From Halioxenophilus aromaticivorans (GTDB lineage: Bacteria; Pseudomonadota; Gammaproteobacteria; Pseudomonadales; Cellvibrionaceae): a stretch of DNA of 64,000 nucleotides. The DNA is taken from positions 310,001 through 374,000 of the forward strand of contig NZ_AP031496.1 of assembly GCF_042850945.1 (NCBI RefSeq), written 5' to 3'. The notes under the pieces are model-generated. The model was not told the DNA's origin. It saw nothing but the letters and a program-made list of their open reading frames with translations, and searched no databases. How positions within the stretch are numbered: the first letter of the stretch is position 1; every line of letters begins with the position of its first letter. Of this stretch, positions 36,396 through 44,555 are shown piece after piece. Both the position numbers and the translations under genes were made by a program.

Positions 36396-37949
36396 ATGAT
36401 AAAACGCGAACTAAGACCTATCAATTACCTAGCCTATGGCCTAAACGATGTGCTGGGAGCAGGCTCCATGGCCGTGATAAGCGGCTGGATTTTGTTTTTC
36501 TACACAACGTTTTGTGGTTTAAGCACGGTACAAGCGGCCTCTATTTTTGCCATTGCCCGCATACTGGATGCAGTGGCCAGCCCGCTGATAGGTCATATAA
36601 GCGATGGCTTAGGCAATACGGCGTTGGGCAAACGTTTTGGTAGAAGACGTGTTTTTCTTTTGTTTTCCATACCTCTGCTACCGAGCTTTGCGCTTATGTG
36701 GGTTTCTGGGCAGGAGTATCTGTACTATTTGATCACCTACGTATTTTTTGAGCTGGTTTATGCGTCGGTTATTATTCCTTACGAGACACTCGCAGCAGAG
36801 ATGACCGATGACTTTAAAAAGCGCGCAAAGCTTGCCGGCGCACGAATATTAACGGGTCAAATAGCGGCCATATTCGCCGGAATCCTACCTGCCTGGATTG
36901 TTAGTGTGGTTGGCGGTAAAGATTCAGCCAGTACGTTTTTGATCATGGGTATCATCTTTTCCGTCACTTTTATGGCCATGGTGTTTATGGTGTGGTTCTT
37001 TACCTGGGAGCGCCCGGCAGAAGACGCACACACTCCCTCGCAAACGGTTAGCAATAGACAATGGACACTACTCGGCACCTTAACCACGTTATTTAAAAAC
37101 CTATCATCCACATTGAAAATTCGCGCCTTTCGCCTACACCTAGGCATGTATCTGGGTGGTTACATCAGCCAAGATGTTTTTAACGCTGCGTTCACCTACT
37201 TTGTTGTGTTTGCTATTGGCGGGAGCGTGGCCGTAGCCTCGCAGATGATGGGGCTAACCTATTGCGCGCAGTTGGTCGCCGTAGCGGTAGCCATTCCCTT
37301 AGTCATCCGGTTAGGGCCAGCGCCAAGTTATCGTATAGCGGTAGGGTTTTATATCGCCGGTATTTTTGCGCTACTGGGGTTATTTTGGTGGGTAGCCGAA
37401 TTTAATTTCTACCTTTTGGCTGGGGCTTTGGTCTTAGCTGGCTTCGGCCGAGGCGCACTTAATTATATCCCGTGGAATACCTATAACTACATGGCCGATG
37501 TGGACCAAATTGTAACCGGCAAGCGCCGTGAGGGAAGCTTTGCAGGGGTTATGACCTTCGTAAGAAAAGCCACCCAGGCTGCTGCAGTCATGTTTGTGGG
37601 TATCGTATTGGAAGCAGGCGGTTTTGCTAGTGGTGCTAGCGAACAGTCGCAACAGGCGATAACCACCATCGTCGCAACGTTAGTCATTGGGCCGGTAATC
37701 GTGTTACTACTGGGCTATTGGGTATCCACCAAATTTAGAATCAATAATGAAACGCACACGGTTTTGATGGCTGAAATAGAGCGCTTTAAACAAGGTGTCA
37801 TATCCCAACCGAGTGACGAAAACAAGCAAATCGTAGAAGATTTGTCGGGTTGGCGATACGAGCAAATGTGGGGCAATAATGACCTATGCGAAGTCGAACC
37901 GTCGATAGAAACCAATAGGAATCGCAATGAATATAAACCAACTGTTTAG
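36396..37949 (+). CDS. GPH-family sugar:cation symporter
   Basis: Twelve-helix transporter of the glycoside-pentoside-hexuronide family (517 residues). Typical features are LAYGLNDVLGAGSMAVISGW in helix 1, ASPLIGHISDGLG in loop 2-3, FGRRRVFLLFSIP, and EMTDDFKKRAKLAGAR in the central part. A hydrophilic tail of about 60 residues ends the protein. It sits between GH105 and kduD, so the likely cargo is an unsaturated rhamnogalacturonan disaccharide or oligomer. Its 3' end overlaps the kduD start by 23 bases. Confidence 0.86.
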   Translation: MIKRELRPINYLAYGLNDVLGAGSMAVISGWILFFYTTFCGLSTVQAASIFAIARILDAVASPLIGHISDGLGNTALGKRFGRRRVFLLFSIPLLPSFALMWVSGQEYLYYLITYVFFELVYASVIIPYETLAAEMTDDFKKRAKLAGARILTGQIAAIFAGILPAWIVSVVGGKDSASTFLIMGIIFSVTFMAMVFMVWFFTWERPAEDAHTPSQTVSNRQWTLLGTLTTLFKNLSSTLKIRAFRLHLGMYLGGYISQDVFNAAFTYFVVFAIGGSVAVASQMMGLTYCAQLVAVAVAIPLVIRLGPAPSYRIAVGFYIAGIFALLGLFWWVAEFNFYLLAGALVLAGFGRGALNYIPWNTYNYMADVDQIVTGKRREGSFAGVMTFVRKATQAAAVMFVGIVLEAGGFASGASEQSQQAITTIVATLVIGPVIVLLLGYWVSTKFRINNETHTVLMAEIERFKQGVISQPSDENKQIVEDLSGWRYEQMWGNNDLCEVEPSIETNRNRNEYKPTV

Positions 37950-38694
37950 CTTAGAAGGTAAAACGGCGCTAGTAACCGGAGCCAGTCGTGGCTTAGGTAA
38001 GGCCATCGCTGTTGGCTTGGCTCAAGCGGGCGCTGACGTTATTTGCTCAAGTTCGAAACCTGGGGGTACGGCAAAAACACGCAGTGTTATTGAGCAACAC
38101 AACCGTAAGTGCTATGAGGTCGCTTGCGACCTTAGCAGCCCAAGCGACGTTATCGCGTTGGCGCAAGATGCCCTCAGCTTAACGGGCACTATAGATATCT
38201 TGGTCAATGCCGGCGGCACCATAGCGCGAGCCCCTGCAGCGGAATATTCCCTGGACCAATGGCAAACCGTTATTGATACTAATTTAACCGCAACGTTTGC
38301 GCTTAGCCAGCAAGTGGGCAGGGCGATGCTTAAGCAATCCTCCGGCAAAATTATAAATATCGCGTCCATGCTTTCCTACACCGGTGGAATTACCGTACCA
38401 GCGTATACCGCCAGCAAACACGGTGTGGTGGGTGTTACCAAGGCACTAGCCAACGAATGGGCCAACGCCAACGTGCAAGTCAACGCTATCGCTCCGGGGT
38501 ATTTTCGCACCGATAACACCCAAGCCCTGCAGGATGACCTCCAACGTAACGCAGAGATACAAAAGCGGATTCCAGCAGGGCAGTGGGGTTTGCCGGAACA
38601 ACTTATTGGCGCCGCTGTCTTTCTAGCGAGCCCCGCCAGTGACTATATCAACGGCCACGTTTTGGCGGTTGATGGTGGTTGGTTAGCGAGATGA
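37927..38694 (+). CDS. kduD: 2-dehydro-3-deoxy-D-gluconate 5-dehydrogenase KduD
   Basis: SDR (255 residues) that reduces 2,5-diketo-3-deoxygluconate to 2-keto-3-deoxygluconate in pectin catabolism. It shows TGASRGLGKAIAVGLAQAGA, DILVNAGGTIARAPAAEYS, IASMLSYTGG, YTASKHGVVGVTKALANEWA and APGYFRTDNTQAL, all close to the KduD pattern. Its ATG lies inside the end of the symporter gene. The step before it needs KduI or an equivalent, which is not in the window, while KdgF is present at 54312. Confidence 0.88.
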   Translation: MNINQLFSLEGKTALVTGASRGLGKAIAVGLAQAGADVICSSSKPGGTAKTRSVIEQHNRKCYEVACDLSSPSDVIALAQDALSLTGTIDILVNAGGTIARAPAAEYSLDQWQTVIDTNLTATFALSQQVGRAMLKQSSGKIINIASMLSYTGGITVPAYTASKHGVVGVTKALANEWANANVQVNAIAPGYFRTDNTQALQDDLQRNAEIQKRIPAGQWGLPEQLIGAAVFLASPASDYINGHVLAVDGGWLAR

Positions 38695-38703
38695 GGTATT
38701 AGG

Positions 38704-39018
38704 ATGGAAAAAATCGCATTTGTTATGCAATTAAAGGCTGGACATGAACAAGAGTACCAGCAGCGCCACGACGCTATCTGGCCAGAGTTGGTAGTGGAAT
38801 TAAAAAACGCCGGGATACACGACTACACCATATTCCTACACCCCACCACCTTGCAGTTATTTGCCGTTTTAAAACGCAGCCCAAGCCACACCATGGATGA
38901 TCTTCCCAGCCAACCCATTATGCAAAAATGGTGGCAAGCAATGGCCGATATTATGGAAACCAACGCTGACGCGAGCCCAATAGCGACGGATTTAACCAAC
39001 GTCTTCCATTTAGATTAG
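38704..39018 (+). CDS. rhaM: L-rhamnose mutarotase
   Basis: Interconverts alpha and beta anomers of L-rhamnose so that it can enter the isomerase pathway. The 104-residue protein has the family hallmarks RHDAIWPELVVELKNAGI, YTIFLHPTTLQLFAVL, WWQAMADIMETN and a final NVFHLD. The invariant His is in QRHDAIW. It lies 9 bases after kduD in the same operon. Its presence is direct support for rhamnose as a product and for RG-I as the polymer. Confidence 0.93.
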   Translation: MEKIAFVMQLKAGHEQEYQQRHDAIWPELVVELKNAGIHDYTIFLHPTTLQLFAVLKRSPSHTMDDLPSQPIMQKWWQAMADIMETNADASPIATDLTNVFHLD

Positions 39019-39026
39019 TAGCCGCT

Positions 39027-39785
39027 GTGAACTATCAATCGGTTAGGTTGCCAGTCCTTGGCTTGTTGCTGTCAACGCTGGTGTTGATACTGCCCGACAC
39101 GCTGTTGGCCGCGTCGCCTTGGTCAGAAAAAGGTACTCTTTTGTACCAATCACCGATGAGATCACCCGAGGATCTTAAAGGGTGGATTATGGAGGGGCCA
39201 GGGGTCGCGCAGTTTAATAAAGGTTGGATGGAGCTGTTGTCGCCAGAAGAATCCGGCCATCACGTTTACTGGTGCCCTTATTCATTCCCCAAATCATTCG
39301 TCGCCCAATGGCAGGTGCAAAACCTGGCGCCTGAAGCCGGGTTGGTTATTGTTTTCTTCGCCACTAGTGGGCTAAAAGGCGAAGACATATTTGATGCGTC
39401 CCTTATGCCCAGGGACGGTACATTTGATCAGTACACCCTAGGTGACATTAAAAGCTACCACATTTCATACTATGCCAATGCAGCGCACAACCCGGCCAGA
39501 GGCCACGCCAATTTAAGAAAGAACAACACCTTCACACTGCTACAGCAGGGCAAAATAGGTATTCCAACCCAATCCTTACAAGTACACGACATTACCCTGG
39601 TGAAAGACGATGCCCACATTAGCCTTTTTGTCGATGATCGACTGGTCATTGATTACACAGACAATGACGGGGCTAACGGCCCCGCACTAAGAAACGGTAA
39701 GATCGGCTTCAGGCAGATGAAATGGACTCATTTCCGCTACCGAGACTTTAAAGTGTTTGCCTTAAAGCCTGGTAGCGCAAATTGA
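39027..39785 (+). CDS. DUF1961 family protein (YesU-like), secreted
   Basis: Beta-sandwich protein of 252 residues with a signal peptide (about 1-29, LPVLGLLLSTLVLILPDTLLA) and GTG start. Conserved blocks include GWIMEGPGVAQFNKGWMEL, HHVYWCPYSFPKSFVAQW, GTFDQYTLGDIKSYHISYY and a C-terminal GKIGFRQMKWTHFRYRDF. Bacillus YesU, from the rhamnogalacturonan operon, belongs to this family, whose activity is not established. The laminin-G/KRE9-like fold would suit oligosaccharide binding or hydrolysis in the periplasm. It is the last gene of the rightward RG-I operon. Confidence 0.82.
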   Translation: MNYQSVRLPVLGLLLSTLVLILPDTLLAASPWSEKGTLLYQSPMRSPEDLKGWIMEGPGVAQFNKGWMELLSPEESGHHVYWCPYSFPKSFVAQWQVQNLAPEAGLVIVFFATSGLKGEDIFDASLMPRDGTFDQYTLGDIKSYHISYYANAAHNPARGHANLRKNNTFTLLQQGKIGIPTQSLQVHDITLVKDDAHISLFVDDRLVIDYTDNDGANGPALRNGKIGFRQMKWTHFRYRDFKVFALKPGSAN

Positions 39786-39892
39786 GTCGGTTTTGACTGC
39801 TGCAATAGCAGCTGTTAGTTTAATTAACGCACCTTAGTTGATATTACTGCTGTACGACAAAGATGGCTTTCAGCTCTTTTTCTGTCGCTGTT

Positions 39893-42142
39893 TTAGTTGC
39901 TTGGCTTTAGTTGCTTAGCATACGGCTGCTCATACAACCTGGTTCCCGTAGCTTTGTATAGTGCATTTGCCAGTGCCGGAAAAACAGGTGGGAAGGGCGG
40001 TTCGCCAAGTCCCGTCGGATCCACCAGATTCTCTACAAAGCTAACGTGAATTTCCTTGGGCGCCTCCTTCATTCTGATCATCCGGTAGCGGTCGAAATTA
40101 CTTTTATCCGGCACGCCATCGGTAAAGGTCATTTCACCGAACAAGGCATTGCCGACACCATCGATTACAGCACCTTCTACCATATTGATGGCAGCATCGC
40201 GGTTGACAACGATGCCGCAATCCATCGCACTGAAAACCTTGTCTACCGCTAGGTTATCATCGACGATGATAACTTGAGCTGCGTAAGAATTATGACAAAA
40301 ATACGCGGCCACGCCTTTGTTAACGGACTTCGGAAGTTTATCCCAGCCTGAGCTTTCACGGGCTAACTTTAAAACCCCCGCATAGCGCTCTGGGTCGTAA
40401 TCATTTTTCTCACCCACGGGGTTATCCTTGGCCCGCTTTAAAAGCTCTAGGCGGAAATCAATAGCATCGGCACCCGCCAATTCAGCTATTTCATCCAAAA
40501 ACGATTGCTCCGCCGAGGCCATAAAGTTAGACCTTGGTGCGCGGAAGGCACCCGTCGTAATATTGGAATCTATGGCTTTGGCTTCTGCGAGGTAATTATC
40601 TACTGCACCAGCAGGGAAGCGATCCGCTGCGATGCAGTGTTCAGGAATGCCAGTGCCGCTAACTCGATAGGCTACCAATTTGTTGTTTTTTAATGCACCC
40701 TTAATTTTTACCGAATAGGTAGGGCGGTAAATACCCCCTGTCATATCGTCTTCTCGGGTGTACATTAACTTCACAGGAGCCTTTACGGCTTGCGAAATAG
40801 CAGCAGCCTCAACCAGATAGTGTGAATAAGCCCGGCGACCAAAACCGCCCCCCATACGGGTAAATTCTATTTCGATATTATCCTGTGGGATATTTAGCCT
40901 TGCCGCTAATGTGCCCTGGATAAACACCGGAGCCTGTAACGGGCCGGCCACATGTACTGAAGTACCCTTCACGCTGGCGTAGAAATTCATCGGCTCCATA
41001 GTGTTGTGAGCCAGATAAGGGGCAGTGTAAGTGCGTTCCAGCACTGTGTCGGCAGTATCAAACGCTGCATTGATATCTCCATCCGCACGCAATACCTCCA
41101 TATCGCCGCCATTTAATACGGCCTGCATCTGCTGGGTATGGGAAGTGGAACTCTCCAGGCCTTGCGGGTAGAACCTTGGGGTTTCGGTTCCAAAAAGTCT
41201 GATCGTCTCATTAATGGCTGGCCTCAACGACCATTCGGCCGTCAATGCTCGCTTGGCTTTGAGAACCTGCCAGGTTTTGAGCCCGACTATTGCGACGAGT
41301 TTGGGGAAAGCGTTGCTATCGAAGTAATTGTTTTGGTAATCCGGTTTTACCGTTTCGAAGGAAAACGCATCAACGATGCCATCCATTTTTTTAATGGCCG
41401 CAAGATTAGCGCTAGCTAACTCTTGGCCAAAGGCCGGTGGGTGCACAATCATGGCAACCAGTGTCCCCTCGGTTTTGTAGTCCAGACCAAACAACGGCTT
41501 GCCAGTGACGATATCCTCACCCACGGTGTTTTTCTTGGAGTTACCAATCAATTTAAAGTCGGCTTTGTCTTTTAAGCTAACCTCCTCGGGAGTACTTAAT
41601 TTAGCGGCGGCACTTGCCATAGCGCCATAGCTACTTTGTTTACCACTGCTGTGATGCCGTAAAACGCTTTGTTCAGTTGATATTTCACTGGCTGGCACCT
41701 GCCATTGCTGCGCTGCCGCTGCCACCAACATTTGCCTAGCACTGGCGCCTGCTACCCGCAAGCTATTCCACGCCTGGTGGATAGACTGACTGCCCCCGGT
41801 GAACTGGCGGTCATAGGCTCGCGCATCATAATTAGCTTGCTTAGCAATTACACGCTGCCAGTCAGCGTCCATTTCCTCAGCCAAAACCATGGGCATAGAC
41901 GTCATCACGTTTTGACCAAACTCTGGGTTGGGAACCATGGCCGTAATGTCACCTGACGGTGCAATAAGTAAGTAGGCGTTGAGTTTTAGTGCTTGCTCAT
42001 CGGGTTTATTGCGCTGTTTGAATTCTGTTTTATCTGTCATGTCTGCTGACCAAGCAAAATTTATCATCAGGCCGCCACCGGCAGCCGCACCGGCTTTAAG
42101 AAATTGCCGTCGGCCTACGGCTGTTTTGATCGTCGTAGTCAT
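39893..42142 (-). CDS. Molybdopterin-binding oxidoreductase large subunit (isoquinoline 1-oxidoreductase beta type)
   Basis: Xanthine-oxidase-family catalytic subunit (749 residues) that hydroxylates heterocycles or oxidises aldehydes using molybdenum cofactor. A Tat signal is visible (GRRQFLKAGAAAGGGLMINF), so the complex should be periplasmic. Moco-binding segments include TRMGGGFGRRAYSHYLVEAA and TGAFRAPRSNFMASAEQSFLDE, and the late GLGEPPFPPVFPALANALY with the catalytic-type Glu. The ATG at 42142 overlaps the small subunit's stop (ATGA). The frame extends 60 bases further up inside the small-subunit gene, but the Tat motif fixes the start. No cytochrome or XdhC-type maturation gene is adjacent. 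Confidence 0.88.
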   Translation of the reverse strand: MTTTIKTAVGRRQFLKAGAAAGGGLMINFAWSADMTDKTEFKQRNKPDEQALKLNAYLLIAPSGDITAMVPNPEFGQNVMTSMPMVLAEEMDADWQRVIAKQANYDARAYDRQFTGGSQSIHQAWNSLRVAGASARQMLVAAAAQQWQVPASEISTEQSVLRHHSSGKQSSYGAMASAAAKLSTPEEVSLKDKADFKLIGNSKKNTVGEDIVTGKPLFGLDYKTEGTLVAMIVHPPAFGQELASANLAAIKKMDGIVDAFSFETVKPDYQNNYFDSNAFPKLVAIVGLKTWQVLKAKRALTAEWSLRPAINETIRLFGTETPRFYPQGLESSTSHTQQMQAVLNGGDMEVLRADGDINAAFDTADTVLERTYTAPYLAHNTMEPMNFYASVKGTSVHVAGPLQAPVFIQGTLAARLNIPQDNIEIEFTRMGGGFGRRAYSHYLVEAAAISQAVKAPVKLMYTREDDMTGGIYRPTYSVKIKGALKNNKLVAYRVSGTGIPEHCIAADRFPAGAVDNYLAEAKAIDSNITTGAFRAPRSNFMASAEQSFLDEIAELAGADAIDFRLELLKRAKDNPVGEKNDYDPERYAGVLKLARESSGWDKLPKSVNKGVAAYFCHNSYAAQVIIVDDNLAVDKVFSAMDCGIVVNRDAAINMVEGAVIDGVGNALFGEMTFTDGVPDKSNFDRYRMIRMKEAPKEIHVSFVENLVDPTGLGEPPFPPVFPALANALYKATGTRLYEQPYAKQLKPSN

Positions 42143-42603
42143 TTCGCTTCCCCACCGGCAAGTGATTGAATCGCGGTTTTGATTCGGCCATAAGTACCAC
42201 AACGACAGATATTACCGTTCATAGACTCTACGATTTCGTCTTCACTGGGGTTAGGATTTTTTGCCAGCAGGGCGGAGGCGGACATTATTTGACCAGCCTG
42301 ACAATAGCCACACTGAGCCACATCGTGTTCCAGCCAAGCTTTCTGAACAGGGTGACTAGCGTCCTCGGACAGCCCCTCGATGGTTGTTACCTTGCTTTCG
42401 CCTACCGCGGAAATAGGTAAGGAACAAGAGCGCACCGCGCTGCCATTAAGATGAACAGTACAAGCACCACATTGAGCTATGCCACAACCAAACTTTGTAC
42501 CTACAAGGTCCAAATCGTCCCTTAACACCCACAATAGCGGAGTGTCTGCATCCGTAGTAATTGTTTGTTTTTCATCGTTGATATTCAGTGTATAGGTAGG
42601 CAT
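42139..42603 (-). CDS. [2Fe-2S] small subunit of molybdenum oxidoreductase
   Basis: Electron-transfer subunit (154 residues) with two [2Fe-2S] clusters. The plant-ferredoxin-type site is FGCGIAQCGACTVHLNG plus a later Cys in RSCSLPI, and the second is CGYCQAGQIM with NICRCGTYGRI. It pairs with the overlapping large subunit. No signal peptide is present, so it would be co-exported with the Tat-tagged partner. The two genes run opposite to the RG-I operon and end convergent with the DUF1961 gene. Their link to pectin metabolism is unclear. Confidence 0.92.
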   Translation of the reverse strand: MPTYTLNINDEKQTITTDADTPLLWVLRDDLDLVGTKFGCGIAQCGACTVHLNGSAVRSCSLPISAVGESKVTTIEGLSEDASHPVQKAWLEHDVAQCGYCQAGQIMSASALLAKNPNPSEDEIVESMNGNICRCGTYGRIKTAIQSLAGGEAK

Positions 42604-43016
42604 TGATACCCTCGTTGTTATTGATATTGGCTGAGCGTTATCATTTTATTAGGCTCTGCACGGCATTGAGCTTTTAAATTACGTAAGTTGTTAAAGCAAT
42701 GGTTTGTAAAAACACAGTAAAAGAGCATGGTAAACGGCCAAGCCGCATACAAACTATTAGAGCCATTCATAGCAGTTATGAACGAGGCTAGCGGGTATAA
42801 TCCCGATCATGAAATTACACTGGCCACTTTCTTACTTACTGCATTAGCAAGTCAGGCTTATAACGAATCGAAGCTCTGGTATTGCTTAGGCAATCGCAGC
42901 TCTAACAAGTTAAAGACGAGGCTATGCTATCAGCCCAGGCAAGACAACACTGCAACCAACACTCAATAGGAATGGGCAAGAATTGGGGAGGATCAGCCAA
43001 TAGCCGGTGAATTGGC
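42604..43016. other. Intergenic region without a supported gene
   Basis: About 413 bases. An 80-codon frame at 42727-42969 is present but has only a weak AAGAG before its ATG and no recognised domain. A hairpin with stem AGCCAAT / ATTGGCT (42995-43017) abuts the stop of the esterase gene and could mark its transcript end on the - strand, though no T run follows. The promoter of the molybdenum oxidoreductase should lie near 42604-42700. Confidence 0.5.
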
Positions 43017-44555
43017 TTATTGCATCAGATATTGGCTGAGTTGTTCGGCGGCGATTTGCGCGTTCAATTGAGCGCCGGATTGGCTGGTATGGGTGTGCTT
43101 GTCAGCAAAGAGAGCCTCTACGGCCGTTATGCCCAGTCTATCGTATTGGTTAGCCACTAATCCGAACAAATCTACCACGGGAACACCTGCGGATTCTGCC
43201 ACGGATGTTGCCCAATCGGGATACGCGCTTTGATCTCGCTGTATTGTGTTACTGTCACTGCTCCACAGCTTACGCGGCACCGGCGTGATAACAATGGGCG
43301 TTACCCCCTTAGCCTTTGCATCACTTATGTATTGCCTTAGGTAGTGGCCGTAGCTGTAGACTGTTTCTTGCTGCCCGGTGAGCAGATTAAACACGGTTTG
43401 GACCTGTGAATCTATACCGTCTAAGCTTCCCCGAGCTCTGCGAGTGTCGTTAACAGGCGAGGCATCGTTATGGCCGAATTGGATCGCTACATAGTCACCA
43501 GGGCGCATCATATTCAGTGATTTGTGCCAATGGTTGCCGGTAATATAAGTTCTACTGCTAAACCCACCGATGGCACGGTTTACAACATTAACTGGAATGC
43601 TGGCTAAGTAATCTGCTAAAAAACTACCCCAGCCCCACTCACCATTACTACCATCGGCTGTACCATTTCTCACGGTGGAGTCACCAACCAGAAACAACGT
43701 AGGCTTTTGTTTGTCTTGGATAACAGGCAAGCGTAGAAATGCCCAATGATTACTAGCGACATCTTGCCCCAATGCCGAATAGCTGTCACTGGGTAGAGTA
43801 GGGCGCAAGCCCTTCACCCAATTAACAATCGTTCGTGCATGAATGTGTGCTCCCGTTTCATTAAAGTGAGCGTAGTCTTTTTCGTATATCGTATCGGTTA
43901 GCTCTTTACCCAGGTGTTCGAAAATATCCGCGGCTTCGTTGGTTAGGTCTATATAATCAATACCGTTAGTGGCCGCTAACGAATGTAGCCAAGCGCCGTA
44001 CTCCCCAGAACCTCGCTCTATACGATTATTCTGCCAAAGATTTCTCACCGTTAATGATATTAAAATTGGCCGGGCCTGCTTTTGTTTGACTTCGTCAATC
44101 ATCTTTTGGATATAGTGGCCAAAGGTATACACCACCTCTGGCTCACCGGTGAGCATGTTGTCGATCTGTCGGCTCTCTTCACCCAACCCAGGCAGGCTTC
44201 CCCTAGCCCTGGTAGAGTCATTAACTGGGCTGGCATCGTTATGGCCGAATTGAATTACCACAATATCACCGGCGTTAACATCGGTGATTAATTTCTGCCA
44301 ATGGCCCTCGGTCATAAATGTGCGCGAACTCCTTCCACCGCGGGCGCGGTTATCGATACGCACTTTATTAACTTCAAAATACTCTTGCAAAACCCCACCC
44401 CAACCTTGTTGTTCTTTGTTATCGTAGCTGGCTGCGGTTGAATCGCCGGCGATAAATAGAATAACCGGCACTTTGCCGTCGGTTGAGTCTTCTGCTTGGC
44501 TTGTCGCTACCATGCTTAAAACAGTGAACAGAGCGAATAGTAACTGAGTTTTCAA
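43017..44555 (-). CDS. Tandem SGNH/CE12-like rhamnogalacturonan acetylesterase
   Basis: Secreted esterase with two SGNH hydrolase domains (512 residues; signal peptide MKTQLLFALFTVLSMVATSQA). Domain 1 (about 28-255) has IAGDSTAAS, NRARGGRSSRTF, IQFGHNDASPVND and a final DYAHFNETGAH. Domain 2 (about 275-510) has LVGDSTVRNG, NRAIGGFSSRTY, IQFGHNDASPVND and DKHTHTSQSGAQ. These are the blocks of CE12 rhamnogalacturonan acetylesterases, which remove O-acetyl groups before lyase action. It starts with TTG overlapping the stop of the upstream LamG gene, after a GAGGGA ribosome site. The final dyad of domain 2 carries one extra residue compared with domain 1. Confidence 0.87.
   Translation of the reverse strand: MKTQLLFALFTVLSMVATSQAEDSTDGKVPVILFIAGDSTAASYDNKEQQGWGGVLQEYFEVNKVRIDNRARGGRSSRTFMTEGHWQKLITDVNAGDIVVIQFGHNDASPVNDSTRARGSLPGLGEESRQIDNMLTGEPEVVYTFGHYIQKMIDEVKQKQARPILISLTVRNLWQNNRIERGSGEYGAWLHSLAATNGIDYIDLTNEAADIFEHLGKELTDTIYEKDYAHFNETGAHIHARTIVNWVKGLRPTLPSDSYSALGQDVASNHWAFLRLPVIQDKQKPTLFLVGDSTVRNGTADGSNGEWGWGSFLADYLASIPVNVVNRAIGGFSSRTYITGNHWHKSLNMMRPGDYVAIQFGHNDASPVNDTRRARGSLDGIDSQVQTVFNLLTGQQETVYSYGHYLRQYISDAKAKGVTPIVITPVPRKLWSSDSNTIQRDQSAYPDWATSVAESAGVPVVDLFGLVANQYDRLGITAVEALFADKHTHTSQSGAQLNAQIAAEQLSQYLMQ

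Noticed and set aside
39797..39812. Hairpin after the DUF1961 gene as a terminator
   Set aside because: The stem is only five bases (GCTGC / GCAGC) and no T run follows directly.
42727..42969. 80-codon frame beginning MVNGQAAYKLLEPFIAVMNE
   Set aside because: Only a weak AAGAG precedes the ATG and the C-terminal part looks random. It could be a real small gene but cannot be supported from sequence alone.
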